From DATLZM01 sp035559315 (lineage in GTDB: Bacteria; Actinomycetota; UBA4738; HRBIN12): DNA of 6,029 nucleotides. The stretch spans positions 1-6,029 of the forward strand of contig DATMBJ010000263.1 in assembly GCA_035559315.1 (NCBI GenBank). The letters are read 5' to 3'. This document shows, in pieces, positions 1 through 5,501 of the stretch. The position numbers and the translations under genes are program-made. Within the stretch, counting starts at the first letter, position 1, and each line of letters begins with the position of its first letter. A model generated the notes under the pieces. That model was not told where the DNA came from, ran no database searches, and saw only the letters and a program-made list of their open reading frames with translations.

Positions 1-249
1 GAGGGCGGCGACCGTCGAGAGCCGGAGCGTCCCGCCCAGGGCGAGCGCGAGCGCCGGGGCCCCCGGCCGCTCGCCCACCGCCGCGAGCCCCTCGTGGGCG
101 GCCAGGCGGGTCCACCAGAGGTAGACGGGACCGTCGGGCCCGAGCGGGAAGCGCTCCCCGTGGAGGAGGAACGGCCAGAGGAAGAACCCGAGGAGGAGCG
201 CGCCGAGGACAGCGAGGGCCACGAGGTCCGCCCGACGGCCTTCGCCCAT
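1..249 (-). CDS. Polytopic membrane protein, N-terminal fragment (possible GT-C-like glycosyltransferase)
   Basis: The complement reads open from an ATG at 249-247 to the window edge, giving 83 residues with no stop; the rest lies beyond position 1. The protein begins MGEGRRADLVALAVLG, followed by a hydrophobic helix at about residues 8-31. A loop with the motif GPDGPVYLWWTRLAA (about 43-57) follows, and a second hydrophobic stretch starts near residue 65. Positive charges before helix 1 put the N-terminus inside and the GPDGPVY loop outside. An Asp in the first outer loop is a hallmark of GT-C fold (PMT/ArnT-like) glycosyltransferases, so that family is possible, but a fragment this short cannot prove it. 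No ATG, GTG or TTG lies in frame in at least the 50 bases upstream, and no clear Shine-Dalgarno precedes the ATG. It is divergent from tldD. Certain: a real membrane-protein reading frame. Uncertain: its function. Confidence 0.7.
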   Translation of the reverse strand, partial: MGEGRRADLVALAVLGALLLGFFLWPFLLHGERFPLGPDGPVYLWWTRLAAHEGLAAVGERPGAPALALALGGTLRLSTVAAL

Positions 250-370
250 CTCAGGCGCGGGCCGGCGCGGCCGATCGGATCGACGCCCTCGGCACCCGAC
301 CTCCTCCCGCGCGAGCCGCCCGTCCCCTCCCCGGCCCGCCACCCCGGCTCCGTGGCCCCGCCCCGGCGCC

Positions 371-388
371 GACCCGCCGGGCCGGGTC
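371..388. repeat. Inverted repeat upstream of tldD (possible operator)
   Basis: GACCCG (371-376) and CGGGTC (383-388) are perfect reverse complements separated by six bases. The element ends about 37 bases upstream of the TAGGAT hexamer. It could be an operator, but six-base arms of G and C arise often by chance in DNA of this composition. Confidence 0.2.
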
Positions 389-425
389 CGCCGCGCTCGC
401 CCCGGGGGGCCCGCCCGCGCCCCGC

Positions 426-431
426 TAGGAT
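426..431 (+). promoter_or_regulatory. Putative -10 element (TAGGAT) of a leaderless tldD promoter
   Basis: TAGGAT matches the TAnnnT core of actinobacterial -10 elements and ends eight bases before the tldD ATG, so transcription would start at or within a base or two of the ATG. No TTGACA-like -35 was found. The alternative reading is that AGGA (427-430) acts as a weak Shine-Dalgarno with a 9-base spacing. The two readings exclude each other and the sequence alone does not decide. Confidence 0.35.
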
Positions 432-439
432 ACGGGCCC

Positions 440-1825
440 ATGCTCGACCGCTCCCTCGTGCAGGAGGTGCTCCGCGCGGCCCTCGCGCGCGGCGGGAGCT
501 TCGCCGAGCTCTTCGCCGAGGAGCGGGCCTCGTTCCAGGTCCGGCTGGACGACGGGCGGATCGAGGAGCTCACGACCGGCCTCGACCGCGGGGCCGGCGT
601 CCGCGTCGCGCGCGGCACCAGCTACGGCTACGCGTTCTCCAACCGCCTCGACCGTGGAGCGCTGCTCGAGGCGGCCGCGGCGGCCTCGGCCGCAGCCCGG
701 GACGGCGGTCCCGGGACGGTCGTCGACCTCCGCGCCCGGCGGCCGCCCGTCCTCCACCGGGCGCGCCGGCCCGCGTCGGACGTCGCGGCCTCGGAGAAGG
801 CGGCCTGGGTCCGGGAGATGGACGAGGTGGCCCGCCAGGCCGGCGCGGAGGTCCGCCAGGTGGTGGCGGTCTACGCCGACTCCGTCCAGCGGATCCTCCT
901 GGCCGCCTCGGACGGCCGCTGGGTGGAGGAGGAGCGACCCCGGGTCCGGCTGGTCTGTCAGGTCACCGCGGCTCGCGACGGCGTGATCCAGGTCGGGTTC
1001 CACGGGCCGGCCGGGCTGGCGGGCGTGGAGTTCGTGGAGGCCCACCCCCCCGCGGAGGTCGCCCGGGAGGCGGCCCGGCAGGCCCTGGCGATGCTCGACA
1101 GCCGCCCCTCGCCGGCCGGGGAGCTCCCGGTGGTGCTCGGCCCGGGGACGGGGGGCGTGCTGTTCCACGAGGCCTGCGGGCACGGCCTCGAGGCCGACCA
1201 CGTGCAGAAGGGGATCTCGATCTACCGGGGGCGGGTGGGGGAGCGGATCGCCTCGCCCCTCGTCTCCGGCGTCGACGACGCGACCGTCCCGAACGCCTGG
1301 GGCTCGTTCTCGTTCGACGACGAGGGGGCGCCGGCCCGCCGGACCGTGCTGTTCGAGGAGGGGGTGCTCCGCGGCTTCCTCTACGACCGGCTCCGGGCCG
1401 AGGAGGACGGCGTCCCCTCGACCGGGAACGGGCGACGCCAGTCCTACGCCCACCCGCCGCTGCCCCGGATGACCAACTCCTACATCCTGCCCGGCGCCTC
1501 GCGGCACGACGACGTCGTGGCGGACACGCGGCGCGGCGTCTACGTCCGGGCCATCGGCGGGGGCCAGGTGAACCCGGCCACCGGCGACTTCGTGTTCGGC
1601 GTCTCCGAGGGCTACCTGATCGAGCGGGGGAGGATCACGGCGCCGGTCCGCGGCGCGAACCTCGTGGGCCGGGGGATCGAGGTCCTGGCCGCGGTGGACG
1701 CGGTCTGCGACGACTTCGAGACCCGCGAGGGGATCTGCGGGAAGGACGGGCAGGGGGTGCCGGTGGGGAACGGCTCGCCGACGCTCCGGGTCGCGCGGAT
1801 GACCGTGGGAGGGACGGGTGGCTGA
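440..1825 (+). CDS. tldD: TldD metalloprotease catalytic subunit
   Basis: Zinc-dependent peptidase subunit of the TldD/TldE complex, 461 residues, close to the usual family length. The N-terminal domain (about 1-225) opens with LDRSLVQEVLRAALARGG and the family pattern DDGRIEEL..GLDRGAGVRV. The catalytic half carries the HExxxH motif HEACGH at 243-248 (H243, E244, H248), followed by GLEAD. It continues through FDDEGAPARR (292-301), STGN (327-330) and AIGGGQVNPATGDF (371-384), and ends with CGKDGQ (433-438), whose Cys433 matches the third metal ligand of known TldD. All metal-binding and catalytic residues are therefore present. In E. coli the TldD/E complex degrades unfolded peptides, including the microcin B17 precursor and CcdA; the substrate here is unknown. 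The ATG at 440 gives a normal family N-terminus. The stop codon overlaps the tldE start, indicating one operon. Likely cytoplasmic. Confidence 0.95.
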   Translation: MLDRSLVQEVLRAALARGGSFAELFAEERASFQVRLDDGRIEELTTGLDRGAGVRVARGTSYGYAFSNRLDRGALLEAAAAASAAARDGGPGTVVDLRARRPPVLHRARRPASDVAASEKAAWVREMDEVARQAGAEVRQVVAVYADSVQRILLAASDGRWVEEERPRVRLVCQVTAARDGVIQVGFHGPAGLAGVEFVEAHPPAEVAREAARQALAMLDSRPSPAGELPVVLGPGTGGVLFHEACGHGLEADHVQKGISIYRGRVGERIASPLVSGVDDATVPNAWGSFSFDDEGAPARRTVLFEEGVLRGFLYDRLRAEEDGVPSTGNGRRQSYAHPPLPRMTNSYILPGASRHDDVVADTRRGVYVRAIGGGQVNPATGDFVFGVSEGYLIERGRITAPVRGANLVGRGIEVLAAVDAVCDDFETREGICGKDGQGVPVGNGSPTLRVARMTVGGTGG

Positions 1826-3167
1826 CCGACCGGACCTCCTGGAGCTGTGCCGGTCCGCGGTGGCGGCCGCCCGCACGGGCGAGGCGCTCGAGGCCTACGC
1901 CGAGGAGTCGCGGCGGACCGAGGTGGAGGTCCGCGGAGCGGAGGTCGAGGGGCTCACGTTCGCGGCGTCGCGCGGGGTCGGGGTGCGGCTCATCGTCGAC
2001 GGTCGGCTCGGGTACGCCTGGGCCGCCGACCCGAGCCGAGCCGAGGTCCTCGCGGCCGTGGCGCGGGCCCGGGAGAACGCCGCGCTCGCCGCCCCCGATG
2101 AGCACAACGTGCTCCCCGGACCGTCCCCGGTGGCTCCGATGCCCGAGCTGTTCCGGGCCGGACAGGCCGCGATGCCGACCGACCGGAAGGTCGCGCTCGC
2201 CCTCGACCTCGAGCGGGCGACGCTCGCGGCGGACCGCAGGGTCCGGAGGGTCGAGCGGGCGGAGGTGGGCGACGCCGTCTCCAGGGTGGCGATCGCCTCC
2301 ACCGCCGGGATCGAGGCGGCCTACGAGCGGACGGACTGCTGGTGCGCGGCCGTGGCCCTGGCCGAGGAGGGGGACGAGACGCAGACCGGGTTCTCGTTCC
2401 GGATCGGCCGGGAGCTCGACGAGCTGGGCTGGGAGGAGGTGGGGCGGGAGGCGGCGGCCCGGGCGGCGCGGATGCTCGGCGCGGCCAAGCCCCCCACCGC
2501 CAGGCTCCCGGTGGTCCTCGACCCCTTCGCCGGCTCGTCGTTCCTCGGGGTGCTCGCCGGCGCCCTCTCGGCCGAGTCCGTCCTCAAGGGCCGCTCGCTC
2601 TTCGCCGGGCTCGTGGGGGAGCGCGTGGCCTCCGAGGCGTTCGTGTTGGTGGACGACGGCCGGCTCCTCGCGGGCCCGGCGGCGGCCCCCTTCGACGACG
2701 AGGGCGTACCGACCTCCCGGACCGAGCTCGTGACCGACGGGGTGCTCCGCGGCTTCCTCCACGACACCTACACCGCGCACCGGGCGGGCACCGTCTCCAC
2801 GGGCAACGCTCGCCGGGCGGGCTACCGGTCCACCCCCGGCGTGGGGGCCACCAACCTCCACCTCCTGCCCGGCGCCGAGCCCCCCGAGCGGCTCCTGGCG
2901 CGGGCCGAGGGCGGCGTGCTGATCCAGGACGTCTCCGGGGTGCACTCGGGGGCGAACCCGGTGAGCGGCGAGTTCTCGGTGGGCGCCACGGGCCTGCGGA
3001 TCGGCCCGGGAGGGGAGCTGGCCGAGCCCCTCCGGGAGATGACCGTGGCGAGCACGCTGCCCGAGATCCTCCGGGCGGTGGTGGCGGTCGCCGACGACCT
3101 CCGGTTCTTCGCCTCGGTCGGGATCCCCACCGTGCTCGTCGGCGAGATGACGGTCGGCGGGCGTTGA
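1818..3167 (+). CDS. tldE: TldE/PmbA, non-catalytic partner of TldD
   Basis: A 449-residue paralogue of TldD that forms the other half of the TldD/TldE protease. It aligns with TldD through LPVV (230-233), GERVAS (267-272), FDDEGVP (292-298), GVLRGFLHD (308-316) and STGN (327-330), then shows the PmbA signature GVHSGANPVSGEFSVGA (374-390). Where TldD has HEACGH, this protein has GVLAGA (244-249), so it lacks the zinc site, as expected of TldE. The known role of such subunits is to complete the active-site cleft and help define substrate access. The start is GTG at 1818-1820, preceded by a strong Shine-Dalgarno GGGAGGG at 1807-1813. The frame overlaps the end of tldD by 8 bases, so the two are probably translationally coupled. 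It is convergent with uppP, 28 bases away. No RiPP precursor or immunity gene is visible nearby, which favours a general housekeeping role. Confidence 0.94.
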   Translation: MADRPDLLELCRSAVAAARTGEALEAYAEESRRTEVEVRGAEVEGLTFAASRGVGVRLIVDGRLGYAWAADPSRAEVLAAVARARENAALAAPDEHNVLPGPSPVAPMPELFRAGQAAMPTDRKVALALDLERATLAADRRVRRVERAEVGDAVSRVAIASTAGIEAAYERTDCWCAAVALAEEGDETQTGFSFRIGRELDELGWEEVGREAAARAARMLGAAKPPTARLPVVLDPFAGSSFLGVLAGALSAESVLKGRSLFAGLVGERVASEAFVLVDDGRLLAGPAAAPFDDEGVPTSRTELVTDGVLRGFLHDTYTAHRAGTVSTGNARRAGYRSTPGVGATNLHLLPGAEPPERLLARAEGGVLIQDVSGVHSGANPVSGEFSVGATGLRIGPGGELAEPLREMTVASTLPEILRAVVAVADDLRFFASVGIPTVLVGEMTVGGR

Positions 3168-3181
3168 GCCCGTGCTCGGGC
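3168..3181. terminator. Small GC hairpin between convergent tldE and uppP
   Basis: GCCCG (3168-3172), a four-base loop TGCT, and CGGGC (3177-3181) form a perfect five-pair stem starting right after the tldE TGA. No U-run follows on either strand, as is common in high-GC actinobacteria. It could act as a weak bidirectional terminator in the 28-base gap, but the stem is short and this is tentative. Confidence 0.3.
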
Positions 3182-3195
3182 GACGGGGCCCGCGC

Positions 3196-4035
3196 TCAGG
3201 CCACGGGCGGGCGGACCCCGGCGAGGAGCAGGCCGAGGACGAGCGCGGCGAGCGCCAGCCGGTAGACGAGGAAGGGCCCGAACCCCCCGCGCGGCAGGAA
3301 CGACAGCAGGAAGCGGATCGTGAGGAAGCCGCTCGCCGCGGAGGCCGCGAACCCCCACCCGAAGGCGGCCGCGTGGGGACCGAGCCCGCCGCGGAGGACG
3401 TCCAGGCCCTTGAACAGGCCGGCGCCCGCGATGATGGGGAGCGAGAGCAGGAACGAGAACCGGGCGGCCGAGGCCCGGTCCAGGCCGAGCGCGCGGGCCG
3501 CGGTGATGGTGACCCCGGACCGCGACACCCCCGGTTGGAGCGCGGCGGCCTGCGCGAGGCCGAGGAGCAGCCCCCGCCCCACGGTGAGATCGTCCAGTCC
3601 CCGGTCGCTCGCGCTCCGCCGGTCCACGACGTAGAGCAGGACGCCGAACGCCGCGAGCATCGCCGCCACGAGCCACGGCGCCCCCAGCCGCTCCTCGATG
3701 AGCTCCTCGAGCGTCGCCCCCACCACCGCCCCCGGGACCGTCCCCACCGCGAGGGCCCAGGCGAGGCGCTCGTCGACGGTGGCGATCCCCCGGCGTCGGA
3801 TCGAGCGGAGCCAGGCCCTGAGGTACCTCGCCACGTCGCGGCGGAAGAAGGCCAGGGCACCGGCGAGGGTCCCGAGGTGGAGGGCCACGTCGAAGGCCTT
3901 GGCCAGCCCGGGGTCCTCGAACCTCCCCCAGCCGAGGAGCCAGGGGACCAGGATCAGGTGGCCGGAGCTCGAGATCGGGGCGAACTCGGTCACCCCCTGG
4001 GTGACCCCCAGCACGATGGCCTGCAGGACGCTCAG
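3196..4035 (-). CDS. uppP: Undecaprenyl-diphosphatase UppP (BacA family)
   Basis: Integral membrane phosphatase that dephosphorylates undecaprenyl pyrophosphate to regenerate the lipid carrier for peptidoglycan and other envelope polymers; family members confer bacitracin tolerance when abundant. With the start proposed here it has 279 residues. It shows the (E/Q)xxxE motif QGVTE (Gln13-Glu17), PISSSGHL with His26 (20-27), and PGVSRSG (168-174) with the conserved Arg172, plus FLVYR near 255-259. Hydrophobic segments lie at about 48-64, 89-109, 118-137, 153-167, 193-211, 222-247 and 252-273, as expected for this polytopic family. The first conventional in-frame start (GTG at 4014-4012) would remove most of the first helix and has no ribosome site. 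CTG at 4035-4033 gives MSVLQAIVLGVTQGVTEF, a normal family N-terminus, with GGAGGGGG just upstream, and is chosen. An in-frame TAG at 4071-4069 bounds the frame. Divergent from the REC-EAL gene. Confidence 0.95.
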   Translation of the reverse strand: MSVLQAIVLGVTQGVTEFAPISSSGHLILVPWLLGWGRFEDPGLAKAFDVALHLGTLAGALAFFRRDVARYLRAWLRSIRRRGIATVDERLAWALAVGTVPGAVVGATLEELIEERLGAPWLVAAMLAAFGVLLYVVDRRSASDRGLDDLTVGRGLLLGLAQAAALQPGVSRSGVTITAARALGLDRASAARFSFLLSLPIIAGAGLFKGLDVLRGGLGPHAAAFGWGFAASAASGFLTIRFLLSFLPRGGFGPFLVYRLALAALVLGLLLAGVRPPVA

Positions 4036-4041
4036 CGGCTG

Positions 4042-4049
4042 CCCCCTCC
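4042..4049 (-). promoter_or_regulatory. Shine-Dalgarno that decides the uppP start
   Basis: On the complement, GGAGGGGG lies six bases before the CTG at 4035-4033 (nine bases counted from the GGAGG core). It is 27 or more bases from the GTG at 4014, too far to serve it. No ATG, GTG or TTG is in frame between the upstream TAG (4071-4069) and that GTG, so this site points to initiation at CTG. Confidence 0.6.
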
Positions 4050-4065
4050 GGACGGCGTTCCCGGG

Positions 4066-4071
4066 ATGCTA
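4066..4071 (-). promoter_or_regulatory. Putative -10 element (TAGCAT) of the uppP promoter
   Basis: On the complement, TAGCAT (4071 to 4066) fits the TAnnnT -10 pattern. Transcription starting about seven bases downstream (near 4059) would give a leader of roughly 24 bases that contains the GGAGGGGG ribosome site, a sensible arrangement. No recognisable -35 hexamer lies at the expected distance (around 4089-4094). Confidence 0.35.
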
Positions 4072-4092
4072 GCGGGCGGCGCGTCGCCCGCA

Positions 4093-4128
4093 CGGGGGAG
4101 GTCCCGGGGGAGGACCTCCGGTCCCCCG
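4093..4128. repeat. Nested inverted and direct repeats in the uppP / REC-EAL intergenic region
   Basis: GGAGGTCC (4097-4104) and GGACCTCC (4112-4119) form a perfect 8-bp inverted repeat with a seven-base spacer. The nine-base word CGGGGGAGG occurs at 4093-4101 and again at 4105-4113, a 12-base period. TCCCCCG at 4122-4128 can pair with CGGGGGA of either copy, so two alternative hairpins are possible. The element sits just upstream of the uppP -10 candidate and about 60 bases upstream of the candidate promoter for the REC-EAL gene. An operator is a more natural reading than a terminator, since no gene ends here. Confidence 0.4.
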
Positions 4129-4136
4129 CGGCGCCC

Positions 4137-4153
4137 GTCCGGCCGCACCGGAC
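4137..4153. repeat. Inverted repeat GTCCGG-N5-CCGGAC
   Basis: Perfect six-base arms at 4137-4142 and 4148-4153 with a five-base spacer, nine bases beyond the larger repeat cluster. It may be a regulator site for either divergent gene. Arms this short and GC-rich are weak evidence by themselves. Confidence 0.2.
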
Positions 4154-4188
4154 CGGGCCGCGGGGAGCGCGGCTTGGCCCGGACGGCC

Positions 4189-4194
4189 TATCGT
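4189..4194 (+). promoter_or_regulatory. Putative -10 element (TATCGT) for the REC-EAL gene
   Basis: TATCGT fits TAnnnT and is one of the few AT-containing spots in the divergent region. It would start transcription near 4201 and give a leader of about 57 bases. No matching -35 was found. Two copies of GACGGACG (4204-4211 and 4227-4234), 23 bases apart, lie in that leader. Tentative. Confidence 0.25.
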
Positions 4195-4257
4195 GCCCGT
4201 GCCGACGGACGTCGATACAGGCATCGGACGGACGCCCGCTCGCGTCCCGGGAGGCGC

Positions 4258-5421
4258 ATGGACGGCATCACGGTGATGGTGGCCGAGGACGAGTTCCCCG
4301 TCCGGGAAGCCATCGTCGGGCTGATCGAGGACGGCGACGGGATCCGGGTCGTGGCGACGGCCCGCGACGCCGACGAGGCGGTGGCCCGGGCCCTCGAGGT
4401 CCGGCCCGACGTCGCGCTCCTGGACGTGCGCATGCCGGGGGGCGGCGGGATCCGGGCGGCGCGGGAGATCCTCCGACGCCTCCCCGAGGTCCGCGTGATC
4501 GCGCTCTCGGCCTACCGGGATCGGGAGAGCGTGCTCGAGATGCTCCGGGCCGGCGCCACGAGCTACGTGACGAAGGACGCGAGCCCCGAGGAGCTCGTCG
4601 ACGCGATCCGCCGGGCGGTCCGGCGGGAGGGCGAGCCCGTCCCGTTCGCCGGCCACGTCCTCCATGGCCTCGACCCCCGCCTCGACCCCGAGGAGGCGAG
4701 CGCGCGCATGGAGCGGATCGGCCGGGTCCTGGGGGCGGGGGGCCCCGACCTGGTCTTCCAGCCGGTCGTGCGGCTGGCCACCGGGGGGATCGAGGGCTAC
4801 GAGGCGCTGGCCCGGTTCCGGGAGGGCGGCCGTGGCCCGGACGAGTGGTTCGCCGAGGCGGCGACGGTGGGATCGCTCGTGGAGCTGGAGCTGGCGACGG
4901 CCCGGCTGGCGCTCGCGCAGCTGGAGCGTATCCCGGCCGGCGGCCTCCTGTTCCTGAACCTCTCGCCCTCGACGGTCACCTCGCCGGCCCTCCGCCGGGA
5001 GCTGGAGGGCGCCGCCGCCGGGCGCATCGTGCTCGAGGTGACGGAGCGGGCGCCGGTGGCCGACTACTCGGCGCTCCGTGAGGCGCTCGACGTCCTCCGC
5101 GGGACGGGCATCCGGTTCGCCGTCGACGACGCCGGAGCCGGGTGGGCCAGCCTCCAGCACGTCCTCGAGCTGTCGCCGGACTTCATCAAGCTCGACCGGG
5201 CCCTGGTCCGCGGGGTCGAGGACGACCCCAGCCGCCGCACGCTGATCGAGGGCCTCCTCCCGGTCGCCGCGGGGATGAACGCCCGGGTGATCGCGGAGGG
5301 GATCGAGGACGCAGCGCAGCTCGAGGCCCTCCGGGAGCTGGGGGTGCCGCTGGGGCAGGGCTTCTTGCTCGGCCGTCCGGCCGAGCTCCCGGGGGTGGAG
5401 CTCCGCTCGGCCACCGGCTGA
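4258..5421 (+). CDS. REC-EAL response regulator, c-di-GMP phosphodiesterase (RocR-like architecture)
   Basis: A 387-residue cytoplasmic protein predicted to hydrolyse c-di-GMP to pGpG under control of phosphorylation. The receiver (about 3-121) has the acidic pocket Glu10-Asp11, phospho-acceptor Asp56 in LLDVRMPG, Ser84, and Lys106 in TKDAS. A linker (about 122-160) leads to the EAL domain (about 161-380), which carries EALAR (182-186), Asn234 in LNLSP, Glu260 and Glu263 in EVTE, Asp290-Asp291 in DDAGAG, Lys311 in FIKLD, Glu347 in IAEGIE and Gln367 in GQGFLLGRP. All metal-binding and catalytic residues of active EAL enzymes are present. DDAGAG replaces the textbook DDFGTG, a variant I associate with actinobacterial EAL proteins. 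ATG 4258 is chosen because it keeps the first receiver strand and follows GGGAGG (4249-4254), though the three-base gap is short; the frame stays open upstream to 3172 without receiver-like sequence. There is no GGDEF domain and no histidine kinase in the window, so it looks like an orphan regulator. Confidence 0.93.
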   Translation: MDGITVMVAEDEFPVREAIVGLIEDGDGIRVVATARDADEAVARALEVRPDVALLDVRMPGGGGIRAAREILRRLPEVRVIALSAYRDRESVLEMLRAGATSYVTKDASPEELVDAIRRAVRREGEPVPFAGHVLHGLDPRLDPEEASARMERIGRVLGAGGPDLVFQPVVRLATGGIEGYEALARFREGGRGPDEWFAEAATVGSLVELELATARLALAQLERIPAGGLLFLNLSPSTVTSPALRRELEGAAAGRIVLEVTERAPVADYSALREALDVLRGTGIRFAVDDAGAGWASLQHVLELSPDFIKLDRALVRGVEDDPSRRTLIEGLLPVAAGMNARVIAEGIEDAAQLEALRELGVPLGQGFLLGRPAELPGVELRSATG

Positions 5422-5429
5422 GCTCGCCG

Positions 5430-5489
5430 ACGCCGACCCCCGCTCGCCGGCGACCAGCGCCCCACGCCGACCCCCGCTCGCCGGCGACC
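5430..5489. repeat. 26-bp perfect direct repeat, two copies with a 34-bp period
   Basis: Positions 5430-5455 are repeated exactly at 5464-5489, separated by eight bases (5456-5463). Each copy contains the ten-base palindrome TCGCCGGCGA (5444-5453 and 5478-5487). The pair fills most of the 80-base gap between the stop codons of the convergent REC-EAL and cpaB genes. Each unit can fold on its palindrome, so the pair might act as a double terminator or simply be a local duplication. No T-run follows. A third clear copy is not visible. Confidence 0.85.
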
Positions 5490-5501
5490 GGCCCCGTCGG
5501 G

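Larger units (their letters stand above)
250..439. other. Divergent intergenic region between membrane-protein gene and tldD
   Basis: This 190-base, extremely C/G-rich stretch lies between two divergent start codons and should hold promoters for both. The only AT-containing element near tldD is TAGGAT at 426-431. An inverted repeat GACCCG-N6-CGGGTC lies at 371-388, and a perfect 8-bp palindrome CCGATCGG at 271-278, near the minus-strand gene. No RNA gene or convincing small coding region was seen. Confidence 0.5.

Noticed and set aside
94..2733. 879-residue open frame on the plus strand covering tldD and most of tldE
   Set aside because: It is out of frame with the two TldD-family genes, low in complexity (rich in Arg, Pro and Gly), lacks domain motifs and crosses a divergent promoter region. 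Such frames are common where third codon positions are nearly all G or C.
1635..3860. 741-residue minus-strand open frame opposite tldE and through uppP in another frame
   Set aside because: It overlaps two genes with clear family motifs and is itself compositionally biased with no recognisable domain; it is a shadow frame.
2822..4093. 423-residue minus-strand open frame over uppP
   Set aside because: It runs in a different frame from uppP, which has all the UppP motifs, and extends antisense into tldE. No independent protein signal.
3172..4257. Upstream extension of the REC-EAL reading frame to an ATG at 3172 (749 residues)
   Set aside because: The extra part is antisense to uppP and has no structure, whereas ATG 4258 gives a normal receiver N-terminus with a Shine-Dalgarno.
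4199..4276. A 25-codon upstream frame (GTG at 4199) whose TGA overlaps an in-frame ATG at 4276 of the REC-EAL gene (TGATG)
   Set aside because: It looks like translational coupling, but starting at 4276 would delete the first receiver strand, the GTG has no ribosome site, and it is too close to the candidate -10 for a leaderless start. Probably chance.
5125..5142. Possible degenerate EAL domain because DDFGTG reads DDAGAG
   Set aside because: Both metal-binding Asp residues (290, 291) and all other catalytic positions are kept, and the DDAGAG form fits an actinobacterial EAL subtype I know, so inactivity is not supported.
4069..5160. 363-residue minus-strand open frame antisense to the REC-EAL gene
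   Set aside because: The plus-strand frame has complete REC and EAL motifs; the antisense translation is low-complexity.
5430..5489. CRISPR-like repeat-spacer pattern
   Set aside because: Only two repeat copies with an eight-base gap, too short for a spacer, and no cas gene in the window.
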